A DNA stretch of 18,976 nt from Propionibacteriaceae bacterium UBA6238 (GCA_002441465.1 DJWE01000058.1:1-18976); one strand, 5' to 3'. Numbered from the stretch's first letter, positions 12,307 through 18,503 are shown. Notes: generated by a model not told the origin, from the sequence alone. Made by a program: numbers and translations.

Positions 12307-14345
12307 TGGCCCTCACCGAGCCGCAGTCCCGGAACCTGAACCTGCTGGCATCCTCGCCGCAGTTGCCGTCGGTGAAGGCGTGCTGCCACACCACGACCGA
12401 TGCCGGCGCCGGACCCGAAGCCCCCGTGGTGGCTCTGGTCGGAGCCCCGAACACGGGCAAGTCCACCCTGTTCAACGCCCTCACCGGGGCGCGGGTGACC
12501 ATGGGTAACTGGCCCGGCACGACGGTCGAGGTCTCCCGTGGCGTCTGGAAGGCCACCCGCTCGGCGGCGAGCTGTACCTGCGCGGAGTGCACCTGCGATC
12601 CAGACGAGAAGCGACTCGAGCTGACGCTGATCGACCTGCCCGGCGCCTACTCGCTCGACCCACACTCACCGGACGAAGACCTGACCCGCGAGCTCCTGGT
12701 CGGCGTCCCGGTCGCGGAACGGCCTGATCTGTGCGTGGTCGCCTGCGACGCGTCCCGACTCGCGAACAGCCTCTATCTCGTGGCCCAGCTCCGTGAGCAG
12801 GGGGTCGCGATGCTGGTGGCGCTGACGATGCTCGACGTGGCGGCCAAGCGCGGCGTCCAGATCGACACCGTCGCGCTCTCCGCGGCGCTGGGCTGCCCGG
12901 TGATCGGCATCGATCCGCGGCGCCGAGCGGGCCTGGAGGCGCTCGCCGGGGCGGTCGGCGAGGCACTCGGTGAGGCCGCGCCCACGCCGCGTCGGCGACC
13001 CGACACCAGTGACGAGCTCGAGCTGGACGACGACCGCTTCGGCTGGATCGCCGCGGCGGTCGAGGCGGGCACCAGCGCGCCGTCCGAGCAGCCTCGAACC
13101 TGGTCGGATCGGGTCGACCGCTGGGTGACCGCGCCCGTGCTCGGTCCGCTGATCTTCCTCGGCGTGATGTGGATGGTCTTCCAGATCACCACCGTGGTCG
13201 CCGCGCCGCTTCAGGATCTGCTGGACGGGCTGTTCACGGGGCCGGTCAGCGCGGGCGCCACCTGGCTACTCGGTGCGATCGGCCTGGGCGGCACCTGGGT
13301 CGAGGGCCTGGTGGTGGACGGGCTGATCGCCGGTGTGGGCATGCTGCTTACCTTCGTGCCGTTGATGACGCTGATGTTCGTCCTGCTGGCGTTGCTGGAG
13401 GACTCCGGCTACCTGGCCAGGGCCGCCGTCGTCGCCGACCGGCTGATGCGCTCGATCGGGCTGCCCGGACGGGCCTTCCTGCCGTTGATCGTCGGCTTCG
13501 GCTGCAACGTTCCGGCGATCTCGGCGACCCGCATCCTTCCCGGTGCCCGTCAGCGGGTGCTCACCGCGCTTCTGGTTCCGTTCACCTCCTGCACCGCCCG
13601 GCTGACCGTCTTCGTGATGCTGGGCACCATCTTCTTCGGCGAGTACGCCGGCACGGCGGTCTTCGTGATGTACGTGATCTCGATCCACCTGGTGGTGCTG
13701 GCCGGGCTCGTCCTCCGCCGCACCCTGTGGCGCACGATGGGCACTGAACCGCTGATCATCGACCTGCCGGCGTATCAACGGCCGACGCTGCGGCTCACCG
13801 CCTCGGTCGCCTGGCTGCGGCTGAAGGGCTTCCTGCAGACCGCCTCCGGCATCATCGTGGCCACGGTCGCCGCGGTGTGGCTGCTGCAGTCGATCCCGGT
13901 GCAGGCCGGAGAGGCCTTCGGTGAGGTTCCGGTTCAGGATTCGGTCTACGGCGTGGCCGCGCAGGCGGTCGCTCCGGTCTTCGCCCCGGCAGGGTTCGGC
14001 TCGTGGGAGACCGCTTCGACCCTTGCGGTCGGCTTCGTGGCGAAGGAAGCCGTGATCTCGTCCTGGGCGCAGACCTACGCGGTCGCCGATCCGGACGGCG
14101 GCGCGCCGGGTGCGCTCGGCACGGCGGTGCTGAACTCCTTCACCGAGTCCTCCGGGGGGCACCCGGTCCCCGCGGCGCTGGCGTTCATGGTGTTCCTGCT
14201 CGCCTACACGCCGTGCGTGGCCACCGTCGCCGCGCAGTGGCGCGAGATCGGGCCGAGGTGGACCCTGTTCGGGATCGGCATGCAGCTGGTCACGGCCTGG
14301 GTGCTCGCGGTGGCCGTGTTCCAGGTCGGAAGGCTGTTCTGGTGA
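12306..14345 (+). CDS. feoB: Ferrous iron transport protein B
   Basis: A 679-residue inner-membrane Fe(II) transporter with a cytosolic N-terminal G domain. The G domain shows G1 GAPNTGKS (46-53), G2 within NWPGTTVE (Thr72/73) and G3 DLPG (110-113). G4 reads TMLD (174-177) where NxxD is usual. Between G2 and G3 a Cys-rich stretch CTCAECTC (Cys90, 92, 95, 97) is inserted, and a CCH lies at 26-28. The membrane part begins near residue 280 and contains two gate repeats with GFGCNVPAISATRILPG and FTSCTARLTVFVM, whose cysteines are the conserved ones of FeoB. The start overlaps the feoA stop and the stop overlaps the feoC start (GTGA), so the operon is translationally coupled. Length is slightly below the usual 700-770 residues. 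Identity is secure; nucleotide preference is uncertain because of G4. Confidence 0.95.
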   Translation: MALTEPQSRNLNLLASSPQLPSVKACCHTTTDAGAGPEAPVVALVGAPNTGKSTLFNALTGARVTMGNWPGTTVEVSRGVWKATRSAASCTCAECTCDPDEKRLELTLIDLPGAYSLDPHSPDEDLTRELLVGVPVAERPDLCVVACDASRLANSLYLVAQLREQGVAMLVALTMLDVAAKRGVQIDTVALSAALGCPVIGIDPRRRAGLEALAGAVGEALGEAAPTPRRRPDTSDELELDDDRFGWIAAAVEAGTSAPSEQPRTWSDRVDRWVTAPVLGPLIFLGVMWMVFQITTVVAAPLQDLLDGLFTGPVSAGATWLLGAIGLGGTWVEGLVVDGLIAGVGMLLTFVPLMTLMFVLLALLEDSGYLARAAVVADRLMRSIGLPGRAFLPLIVGFGCNVPAISATRILPGARQRVLTALLVPFTSCTARLTVFVMLGTIFFGEYAGTAVFVMYVISIHLVVLAGLVLRRTLWRTMGTEPLIIDLPAYQRPTLRLTASVAWLRLKGFLQTASGIIVATVAAVWLLQSIPVQAGEAFGEVPVQDSVYGVAAQAVAPVFAPAGFGSWETASTLAVGFVAKEAVISSWAQTYAVADPDGGAPGALGTAVLNSFTESSGGHPVPAALAFMVFLLAYTPCVATVAAQWREIGPRWTLFGIGMQLVTAWVLAVAVFQVGRLFW

Positions 14346-14632
14346 GCGCGGGTCCGTTGAGCCTGGTGCTGGCAGAGGTCGAGGCCGGCACGCCGACGCT
14401 GACCCAGATGGCTCGCAACTGCGGGCTGGACGAGGAGGTCGTCCGGGCGGCCGTCGAGCACCTGGTCCGGGCGGGGCGGATCGAGACCCGTGAGCTGTCG
14501 GTGGGCTGCCCGCCGTCCGGCTGCGGCGGGTGCCCGCTCGCGGCCGAGGGGGAGGGCTGCGGCCGTCCCGACGTTCTCCAGGGACGCCGTCCCGGCTTGG
14601 TCCTGTTGAGCCTGGCTCGCCGGGTCGCCTGA
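14342..14632 (+). CDS. feoC: FeoC-like winged-helix protein with cysteine cluster
   Basis: A 96-residue protein beginning at GTG 14342-14344, which overlaps the feoB stop as GTGA. Residues 1-55 form a small winged-helix unit (SLVLAEVEAGTPTLTQMARNCGLDEEVVRAAVEHLVRAGRI, read in two parts around residues 5-47). A wing follows with four cysteines, Cys56-x4-Cys61-x2-Cys64-x8-Cys73 in CPPSGCGGCP and EGC. This matches the FeoC pattern (CxxxGCxxCP) that can carry an iron-sulfur cluster in enterobacterial FeoC. It probably senses iron or oxygen state and protects or tunes FeoB. The frame is open upstream inside feoB, but that part is out-of-frame feoB sequence. Family assignment rests on size, fold pattern, cysteines and position. 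Confidence 0.85.
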   Translation: MSAGPLSLVLAEVEAGTPTLTQMARNCGLDEEVVRAAVEHLVRAGRIETRELSVGCPPSGCGGCPLAAEGEGCGRPDVLQGRRPGLVLLSLARRVA

Positions 14633-14640
14633 GGCCGCCG

Positions 14641-14744
14641 GGCCGAATCGGGGACGGTTCCTATCCCGGTCCGCCGCTATCAGATCTCCGGCTGGCCGAA
14701 TCGGGGACGGTTCCTATCCCGGTCCGCCGCTACCAGATCTCCGG
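14641..14744. repeat. Tandem 51-bp direct repeat (two copies, period 53)
   Basis: Copies at 14641-14691 and 14694-14744 differ at one position (TATCAG versus TACCAG) and are separated by CT. Each contains GGGGACGGTTCC, 4 nt (TATC) and CCGGTCC, the same layout as each arm of the hairpin at 2164-2223. On the minus strand the second copy contains the last codons and stop of the small gene at 14730-14894. This suggests that a repeat element inserted at, or duplicated, that gene's 3' end. The copies are head-to-tail, so they do not form the long hairpin seen at 2164. Confidence 0.88.
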
Positions 14745-14894
14745 TGGTTGCCTCCGGTCGGACGGCGGCTCAGCGTCCGGCTTGTCGGGTGCCGTCCAGT
14801 GCCGCCACTGCTCGTCGAGCGCCCGACGGCCCCGATCCAGCATCCGCAGGGCGCGCAACGCCAACCTGGTGACGTCGATCGGCTCCGGACTCAC
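14730..14894 (-). CDS. Small hypothetical protein, 54 residues
   Basis: A short frame opposite to feoC and murI. It starts at GTG 14892-14894, preceded on the minus strand by GGAGG with a 6-nt spacer (AAGCG plus one A), a strong ribosome-binding site, and ends TAG at 14730-14732. The protein starts MSPEPIDVTRLALRALRM and continues LDRGRRALDEQWRHW, then a Pro/Asp/Arg-rich tail ending QPPEIW. The N-terminal 30 residues look like an amphipathic Arg-rich helix. About 87 percent of codons end in G or C, matching the neighbours. There are no cysteines, signal peptide or membrane helix. The family is not recognised. The last four codons and the stop lie within a tandem repeat copy. Confidence 0.6.
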   Translation of the reverse strand: MSPEPIDVTRLALRALRMLDRGRRALDEQWRHWTAPDKPDAEPPSDRRQPPEIW

Positions 14895-15014
14895 CGCTTC
14901 CTCCGTCCGTTCGGCTACCGCTACTCCCCGACGCTACCCGGGCGAAGCGGGAACCCGAGCCGGACGCGGCGAGGAGAGAACTGAACGTGGTTGGTGGGTG
15001 GTCGGTCGCGGGCC

Positions 15015-15020
15015 TAGAGT
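15015..15020 (+). promoter_or_regulatory. -10 box (TAGAGT) of a probable leaderless murI transcript
   Basis: TAGAGT stands 7 nt before the murI GTG with no Shine-Dalgarno between, the leaderless arrangement seen at other genes in the window. The rest of 14895-15014 shows no further gene. Confidence 0.6.
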
Positions 15021-15027
15021 CGGGATC

Positions 15028-15837
15028 GTGACCGCAAGCGATGCCCCGATCGGCGTCTTCGACTCAGGGTTCGGCGGGCTCACCGTGGCCCGTGCGCTGC
15101 TCGATCAGCTGCCCAACGAGGACATGATCTATCTCGGTGACACCGCCCGGGCCCCGTACGGCACGAAGTCGATCCCCGAGGTGCGCGAGTATGCCCTGGA
15201 ATGCCTGGACTATCTCGCCGGCACCGGGGTGAAGGCGCTGGTGATCGCGTGTAACTCGGCCTCGTCCGCGGTCCTGCGGGACGCACGGGAGCGCTACGAC
15301 GTGCCGGTGGTGGACGTGATCCTTCCGGCCGCGCGCCGAGCCGTCCGGGCGAGCCGGACCGGACGCATCGGACTGATCTGCACCGAGGCGACGGCGACCT
15401 CGGCCAGCTATGACGACGCCATGGTCGCGGTGCCTGGCGTGGAGTTGATCACCGCGCCCTGCCCCTTGTTCGTCGAGTACGTGGAGGCTGGGATCACCGG
15501 CGGCCCCGAGTTGCTCGAGGCTGCGCGCGGCTACCTGCTGCCGCTGCGGGAGGCGGGCATCGACACCTTGATCCTCGGCTGTACCCACTACCCGCTGCTG
15601 GCCGGGGTGATCTCCTACGTGATCGGTGACGACATCACCTTGGTCTCCTCGGCCGAGGAGTGCGCCAAGGAGGTGTTCGCCACGCTCACTGATGCCGGGC
15701 TGGCGCATTCGGAGCCGCGGACGCCGCAGCTGCGCTTCCTGACCACCGGCAGCCCGGAGTTGTTCGCCGGTGTCGGGCGTCGCCTGATGGGCGGCTTCGT
15801 GAACCAGGCCGAACAGGTGTACACCGTCGCCGGCTGA
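15028..15837 (+). CDS. murI: Glutamate racemase
   Basis: A 269-residue cytosolic, cofactor-independent racemase that makes D-glutamate for peptidoglycan. It begins with the signature APIGVFDSGFGGLTVARAL, then IYLGDTARAPYGTKS, VIACNSASSAVLRD carrying the first catalytic cysteine, and LILGCTHYPLL carrying the second. The length matches the family (about 265-285). The start is GTG 15028-15030: it gives the right N-terminus and lies 7 nt after a TAGAGT -10 box. The frame is open upstream to 14530, but that stretch overlaps feoC and the tandem repeats and has no MurI homology. The rhodanese gene converges on its 3' end with a 59-nt gap. Confidence 0.95.
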   Translation: MTASDAPIGVFDSGFGGLTVARALLDQLPNEDMIYLGDTARAPYGTKSIPEVREYALECLDYLAGTGVKALVIACNSASSAVLRDARERYDVPVVDVILPAARRAVRASRTGRIGLICTEATATSASYDDAMVAVPGVELITAPCPLFVEYVEAGITGGPELLEAARGYLLPLREAGIDTLILGCTHYPLLAGVISYVIGDDITLVSSAEECAKEVFATLTDAGLAHSEPRTPQLRFLTTGSPELFAGVGRRLMGGFVNQAEQVYTVAG

Positions 15838-15896
15838 GGGGAACGCCGACGACGGTGCAAGGGGGTGCCTGGAGGGGGCCGGGAGAGTGGACCGGT

Positions 15897-16331
15897 TCAG
15901 CCGGTGACGACCTCGCCGCCGGCCGACTGCCAGGCGGTGATGCCGCCGCTGAGGTCGAACAGCTTGGTGAAGCCGGCCTGCTGCATGGCGGTCACCGCCG
16001 CCTTGGAGCGATTGCCGCTGCGGCAGTACACCGCGTAGCTCTTGGCCTGGTCGAGCGCCATGATCTGCTGCCCGAAGTCGGCGCTCTCGATGTCGACGTT
16101 CACCGCCCCGGGCAGGTGTCCGGAAGCGAACTCCGCCGGGGTGCGGACGTCGAGCAGGACGGTGTCCGGCAGCTTGGCCGCCGCTGCGAACTCAGCCGGG
16201 GCGAGCGAGGCTCCGGCTGCGGGTGCGGCGGCAGCGGTGGGCCCGGCCGTCACGCTCACCGAGCCGCTCGAGCAGCCGGTCAGCAGCGTGGCGGCAGCCA
16301 CGAGCGCTGCGGCCGTCCCGGCGAGTCTCAT
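15897..16331 (-). CDS. Rhodanese-domain lipoprotein (sulfurtransferase)
   Basis: A 144-residue exported protein. A signal peptide (MRLAGTAAALVAAATLLTGC) ends in a lipobox LLTGC with Cys20 as the lipidated residue. An Ala/Ser-rich linker (about 21-45) and one rhodanese domain (about 45-142) follow, with LLDVRTPAEFASGHLPGAVNVD and the active loop CRSGNRS, catalytic Cys103. Single-domain rhodaneses carry sulfane sulfur as a persulfide; here it would act on the outer face of the membrane. ATG 16329-16331 overlaps the stop of the small Cys-rich gene as ATGA, so the two are coupled. No independent ribosome-binding site is seen. Under the same operator system as the CsoR-family gene, it supports a sulfur-stress function. 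Confidence 0.9.
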   Translation of the reverse strand: MRLAGTAAALVAAATLLTGCSSGSVSVTAGPTAAAAPAAGASLAPAEFAAAAKLPDTVLLDVRTPAEFASGHLPGAVNVDIESADFGQQIMALDQAKSYAVYCRSGNRSKAAVTAMQQAGFTKLFDLSGGITAWQSAGGEVVTG

Positions 16332-16507
16332 CGACCGAAGATGCCGCTGAACATGCCCTTGGGCTTGGCCGCGGCCAGCTCGGCGTCGGAGTGCTTGCCG
16401 CCGCACCACTGAGCGGCAGGAACCATGGCCTTCACCTGAGCCACGTGCTGACCGCAGCCGGCCCAGGTGGTCTTGCCGCAAACCCTGCAGGTGGTGGGGC
16501 TACACAT
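16328..16507 (-). CDS. Small Cys-rich protein, 59 residues, zinc-ribbon-like
   Basis: Starts at ATG 16505-16507, with AAGGAG 9 nt upstream, and stops TGA 16328-16330, overlapping the rhodanese start. The protein begins MCSPTTCRVCGKTTWAGCGQ and continues HVAQVKAMVPAAQWCGGKHSD before a Lys/Gly-rich tail ending GMFSGIFGR. Cysteines are at 2, 7, 10, 18 and 35, with His21 and His39. The set Cys7-x2-Cys10-x7-Cys18-x2-His21 looks like a compact zinc or other metal site. I recall similar short proteins in many Actinobacteria annotated only as hypothetical; I cannot confirm this here. It is the first gene after the promoter-operator at 16561-16589, so it is the immediate target of the CsoR-family repressor. 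The role may be sulfur or metal handling; no function is proven. Confidence 0.8.
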   Translation of the reverse strand: MCSPTTCRVCGKTTWAGCGQHVAQVKAMVPAAQWCGGKHSDAELAAAKPKGMFSGIFGR

Positions 16508-16560
16508 GTGTTGGTTCTCCTTCGGTCGGCCGCCGGGCGGCGTTGGTCCTGTCGGGCAAG

Positions 16561-16589
16561 AGAATACATACCCCCGGGGGTATGGGCAA
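16561..16589 (-). promoter_or_regulatory. Promoter with CsoR/CstR-type operator in its spacer
   Basis: On the minus strand a -35 TTGCCC (16584-16589) and a -10 TATTCT (16561-16566) are separated by exactly 17 bp. That spacer is the operator: the 18-bp perfect palindrome CATACCCCCGGGGGTATG lies at 16567-16584. A bound repressor would directly block polymerase. The promoter drives the 59-residue Cys-rich gene and the rhodanese. Confidence 0.82.
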
Positions 16590-16606
16590 ATGGCTCCGGT
16601 GGTGGT

Positions 16607-16912
16607 TCACGCGAGGGACAGGAACAGCTTCTCCAGCCGGGCCACGTCATCGTCGTCGACCGCGCCCGGGGCGGTCAAGCACGCGCGCAGGCTGGACGAG
16701 ATGAGCGCGAAGCCGGCGCGATCCAGTGCCTTCGAGACGGCGGACAGTTGCGTCACCACCGCCTCGCAGGACTGCCCGGCCTCGAGCATGCGGACCACAC
16801 CCGCGAGTTGTCCCTGCGCCCGGTGAAGACGCTTGAGGATCGCCTGGGTGTCCGCTGGGTCCAGCGGTGCGTTGGGGGCGCCCGCCGGGGTCTGGGTCTG
16901 GATCTGGGTCAT
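16607..16912 (-). CDS. CsoR-family repressor, CstR-like (Ser replaces His ligand)
   Basis: A 101-residue all-helical repressor of the CsoR/RcnR family (DUF156), recognised by ILKRLHRAQGQLAGVVRMLEAGQSCEAVVTQLSAV. Cys49 and Cys78 are 29 residues apart, the Cys36-Cys65 spacing of M. tuberculosis CsoR and the Cys31-Cys60 spacing of S. aureus CstR. The CsoR His61 position is Ser74 (ISSSLRAC), so one Cu(I) ligand is missing. That pattern fits the persulfide-sensing CstR type, in which two cysteines form a di- or trisulfide bridge. Start ATG 16910-16912 has GAGGAG 5 nt upstream. Palindromic operators lie on both sides of the gene, one over its own promoter. The downstream rhodanese supports sulfur sensing; copper sensing is less likely because no copper ATPase or chaperone is nearby. 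Confidence 0.88.
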   Translation of the reverse strand: MTQIQTQTPAGAPNAPLDPADTQAILKRLHRAQGQLAGVVRMLEAGQSCEAVVTQLSAVSKALDRAGFALISSSLRACLTAPGAVDDDDVARLEKLFLSLA

Positions 16913-16935
16913 GGGTACTCCTCTGCCACCGCCAC

Positions 16936-16953
16936 CATACCCCAGGGGGTATG
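16936..16953. promoter_or_regulatory. Second CsoR/CstR-type operator (CATACCCCAGGGGGTATG)
   Basis: This 18-bp palindrome differs from the one at 16567-16584 at a single base (A for C near the centre). On the minus strand it overlaps a possible -10 TATGGT (16934-16939) upstream of the CsoR-family gene, so it should mediate self-repression. It also lies about 80 nt upstream of the divergent aldehyde dehydrogenase start and carries TATGAT on the plus strand, so an effect on that gene is possible. Confidence 0.8.
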
Positions 16954-16986
16954 ATTGGAGCGAGGGGTGGCCTTGGTTCTGCCGCC

Positions 16987-16992
16987 TAGGAT
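16987..16992 (+). promoter_or_regulatory. Possible -10 box (TAGGAT) of the aldehyde dehydrogenase gene
   Basis: TAGGAT lies 42 nt before the ATG at 17035, leaving a leader with a GAAGGAG ribosome-binding site. No clear -35 at 17 bp was found. Confidence 0.35.
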
Positions 16993-17034
16993 GACGCCAC
17001 CACCAGGAACCTCGATCAGCGAAGGAGCTGAAGC

Positions 17035-18489
17035 ATGACGACGACGTATGCGTGGGAGGGCAAGGTCTTCTCCGGCGGCTGGGCCGACGGCGCGGGCACC
17101 GCGTTCGCGGTGACCGAGAAGGCCACCGGCGGTGAGCTCGGGACGGTCGGCGCTGCGTCCGTCGCGGACCTGGACCGGGCCGTGGCGGCGGCGAAGGCCG
17201 CGCAGAAGGAGTGGGCGGCGGCGCCGTACACCGTCCGCGCGGCGGTGATGCGCAAGGCCGCGGCGCTGCTGGAGGCCGACCTGGACCGGCTGGTGACCTG
17301 GCTGGTGCGCGAGGCCGGATCTGCCCGGGGCAAGGCCACGTTCGAGGCGACCCAGGTCGCCTCCGAGCTGCACGAGGCCGCGGCCACGACGTCCGCCCCG
17401 TACGGGGAGATGCTGCGCTCGATGAAGCCGCGGCTGTCCATGGCGCGGTACGTCCCGTACGGCGTGGTGGGCGTGATCAGCCCGTTCAACTTCCCGGCGC
17501 TGCTGTCGATGCGTTCGGTCGCGCCGGCGCTGGCGCTGGGCAACGCGGTGATCCTCAAGCCGGATCCCCGCACGTCGATCGCCGGCGGCATGGCGCTGGC
17601 CGAGCTGTTCGAGGAGGCCGGGCTGCCCGCGGGCCTGCTGCACGTGCTGCCCGGCGACGCCGAGTTGGGCAAGGCGCTGGTCGCCCACCCGGACGTTCCG
17701 TGCCTGACGTTCACCGGGTCGACCGCGGCCGGGCGCCACATCGGCGCCGAGGCCGGCAAGGCGCTCAAGCAGGTGCACCTCGAGCTGGGCGGCAACAACG
17801 CCCTGCTCGTCCTCCCGGACGCCGACGTCGAGGCCGCGGCGTCCGCGGGGGCGTGGGGGTCCTTCCTGCACCAGGGCCAGATCTGCATGACGACGGGACG
17901 CCACCTCGTCCACTCCTCGATGGCGGAGGAGTACACTCGCCGGCTCGCCGAGAAGGCCGCGCTCCTGCCGGTCGGTGACCCGACCGACGGGGCCAACGCC
18001 CTCGGTCCGGTGATCGACGCCACGCAGCGCGACCGGATCCACAAGGTCGTGACGGACGCCGTGGCCGACGGCGCGAAGCTCGAGGCCGGCGGCGAGTACG
18101 ACGGGCTGTTCTACCGCCCGACGGTGCTGGCGAACGTGCCGTTGAAGAGCCGAGCGTTCGCGGAGGAGATCTTCGGCCCGGTCGCCCCCGTCACGGTGTA
18201 CGAGACGATCGACGAGGCCATCGACATCATCAACGACAACGAGTACGGCCTGACCCTGGGAATCCTGACGTCGAACGCGTTCGCGGCGTACGAACTGGCC
18301 GACCGCATCGAGGTGGGCATGGTGCACGTCAACGACCAGACGGTCGACGACGAGCCGGTGATCCCGTTCGGTGGCACGAAGGCCTCCGGCACCGGTGGGC
18401 ACTTCGGCGGCGCCCGGGCGAACCTGGACACGTTCTGCCGGGTGCAGTGGGTGACGATGCAGTCCGAGATCGAGCGCTACCCGTTCTGA
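17035..18489 (+). CDS. NAD(P)-dependent aldehyde dehydrogenase (benzaldehyde/vanillin dehydrogenase-like)
   Basis: A 484-residue cytosolic ALDH-superfamily enzyme oxidising an aldehyde to the acid. Catalytic residues are visible: Asn152 in ISPFNFP, Lys175 in ILKPDPRTS, Glu250 in LELGGNN and the nucleophile Cys284 in QGQICM, with EEIFGPVAPV and NDNEYGLT further on. KPDPRTS, HQGQICMTTGRHLVH and the ending ANLDTFCRVQWVTMQ resemble aromatic aldehyde (benzaldehyde, vanillin) dehydrogenases, but substrate is not fixed by these motifs. GAAGGAG with 7 nt spacing supports ATG 17035. It diverges from the CsoR-family gene over 122 nt that contain a CsoR/CstR operator, and ends at a strong hairpin terminator. 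The next gene is a sugar-acid kinase with its own promoter, so they are probably not one operon. Confidence 0.92.
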   Translation: MTTTYAWEGKVFSGGWADGAGTAFAVTEKATGGELGTVGAASVADLDRAVAAAKAAQKEWAAAPYTVRAAVMRKAAALLEADLDRLVTWLVREAGSARGKATFEATQVASELHEAAATTSAPYGEMLRSMKPRLSMARYVPYGVVGVISPFNFPALLSMRSVAPALALGNAVILKPDPRTSIAGGMALAELFEEAGLPAGLLHVLPGDAELGKALVAHPDVPCLTFTGSTAAGRHIGAEAGKALKQVHLELGGNNALLVLPDADVEAAASAGAWGSFLHQGQICMTTGRHLVHSSMAEEYTRRLAEKAALLPVGDPTDGANALGPVIDATQRDRIHKVVTDAVADGAKLEAGGEYDGLFYRPTVLANVPLKSRAFAEEIFGPVAPVTVYETIDEAIDIINDNEYGLTLGILTSNAFAAYELADRIEVGMVHVNDQTVDDEPVIPFGGTKASGTGGHFGGARANLDTFCRVQWVTMQSEIERYPF

Positions 18490-18503
18490 TCCCTCCCGCG
18501 CAC

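Noticed and set aside
14003..14341. Upstream extension of the FeoC-like frame
   Set aside because: This is feoB read in another frame; the GTGA overlap at 14342 defines the start.
14530..15027. A 166-residue N-terminal extension of murI
   Set aside because: It crosses feoC, the tandem repeats and the small minus-strand gene, has no MurI homology, and the GTG at 15028 has a well-placed -10 box.
16607..16912. Calling the regulator a copper sensor (CsoR/RicR) from the operator type alone
   Set aside because: The operator resembles CsoR sites, but the His ligand is Ser and the controlled genes are sulfur-related with no copper pump nearby; family-level naming is safer.
16909..18402. Long minus-strand frame opposite the aldehyde dehydrogenase
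   Set aside because: Arg/His/Val-rich shadow of a clear ALDH gene; no family signature and no ribosome-binding site.
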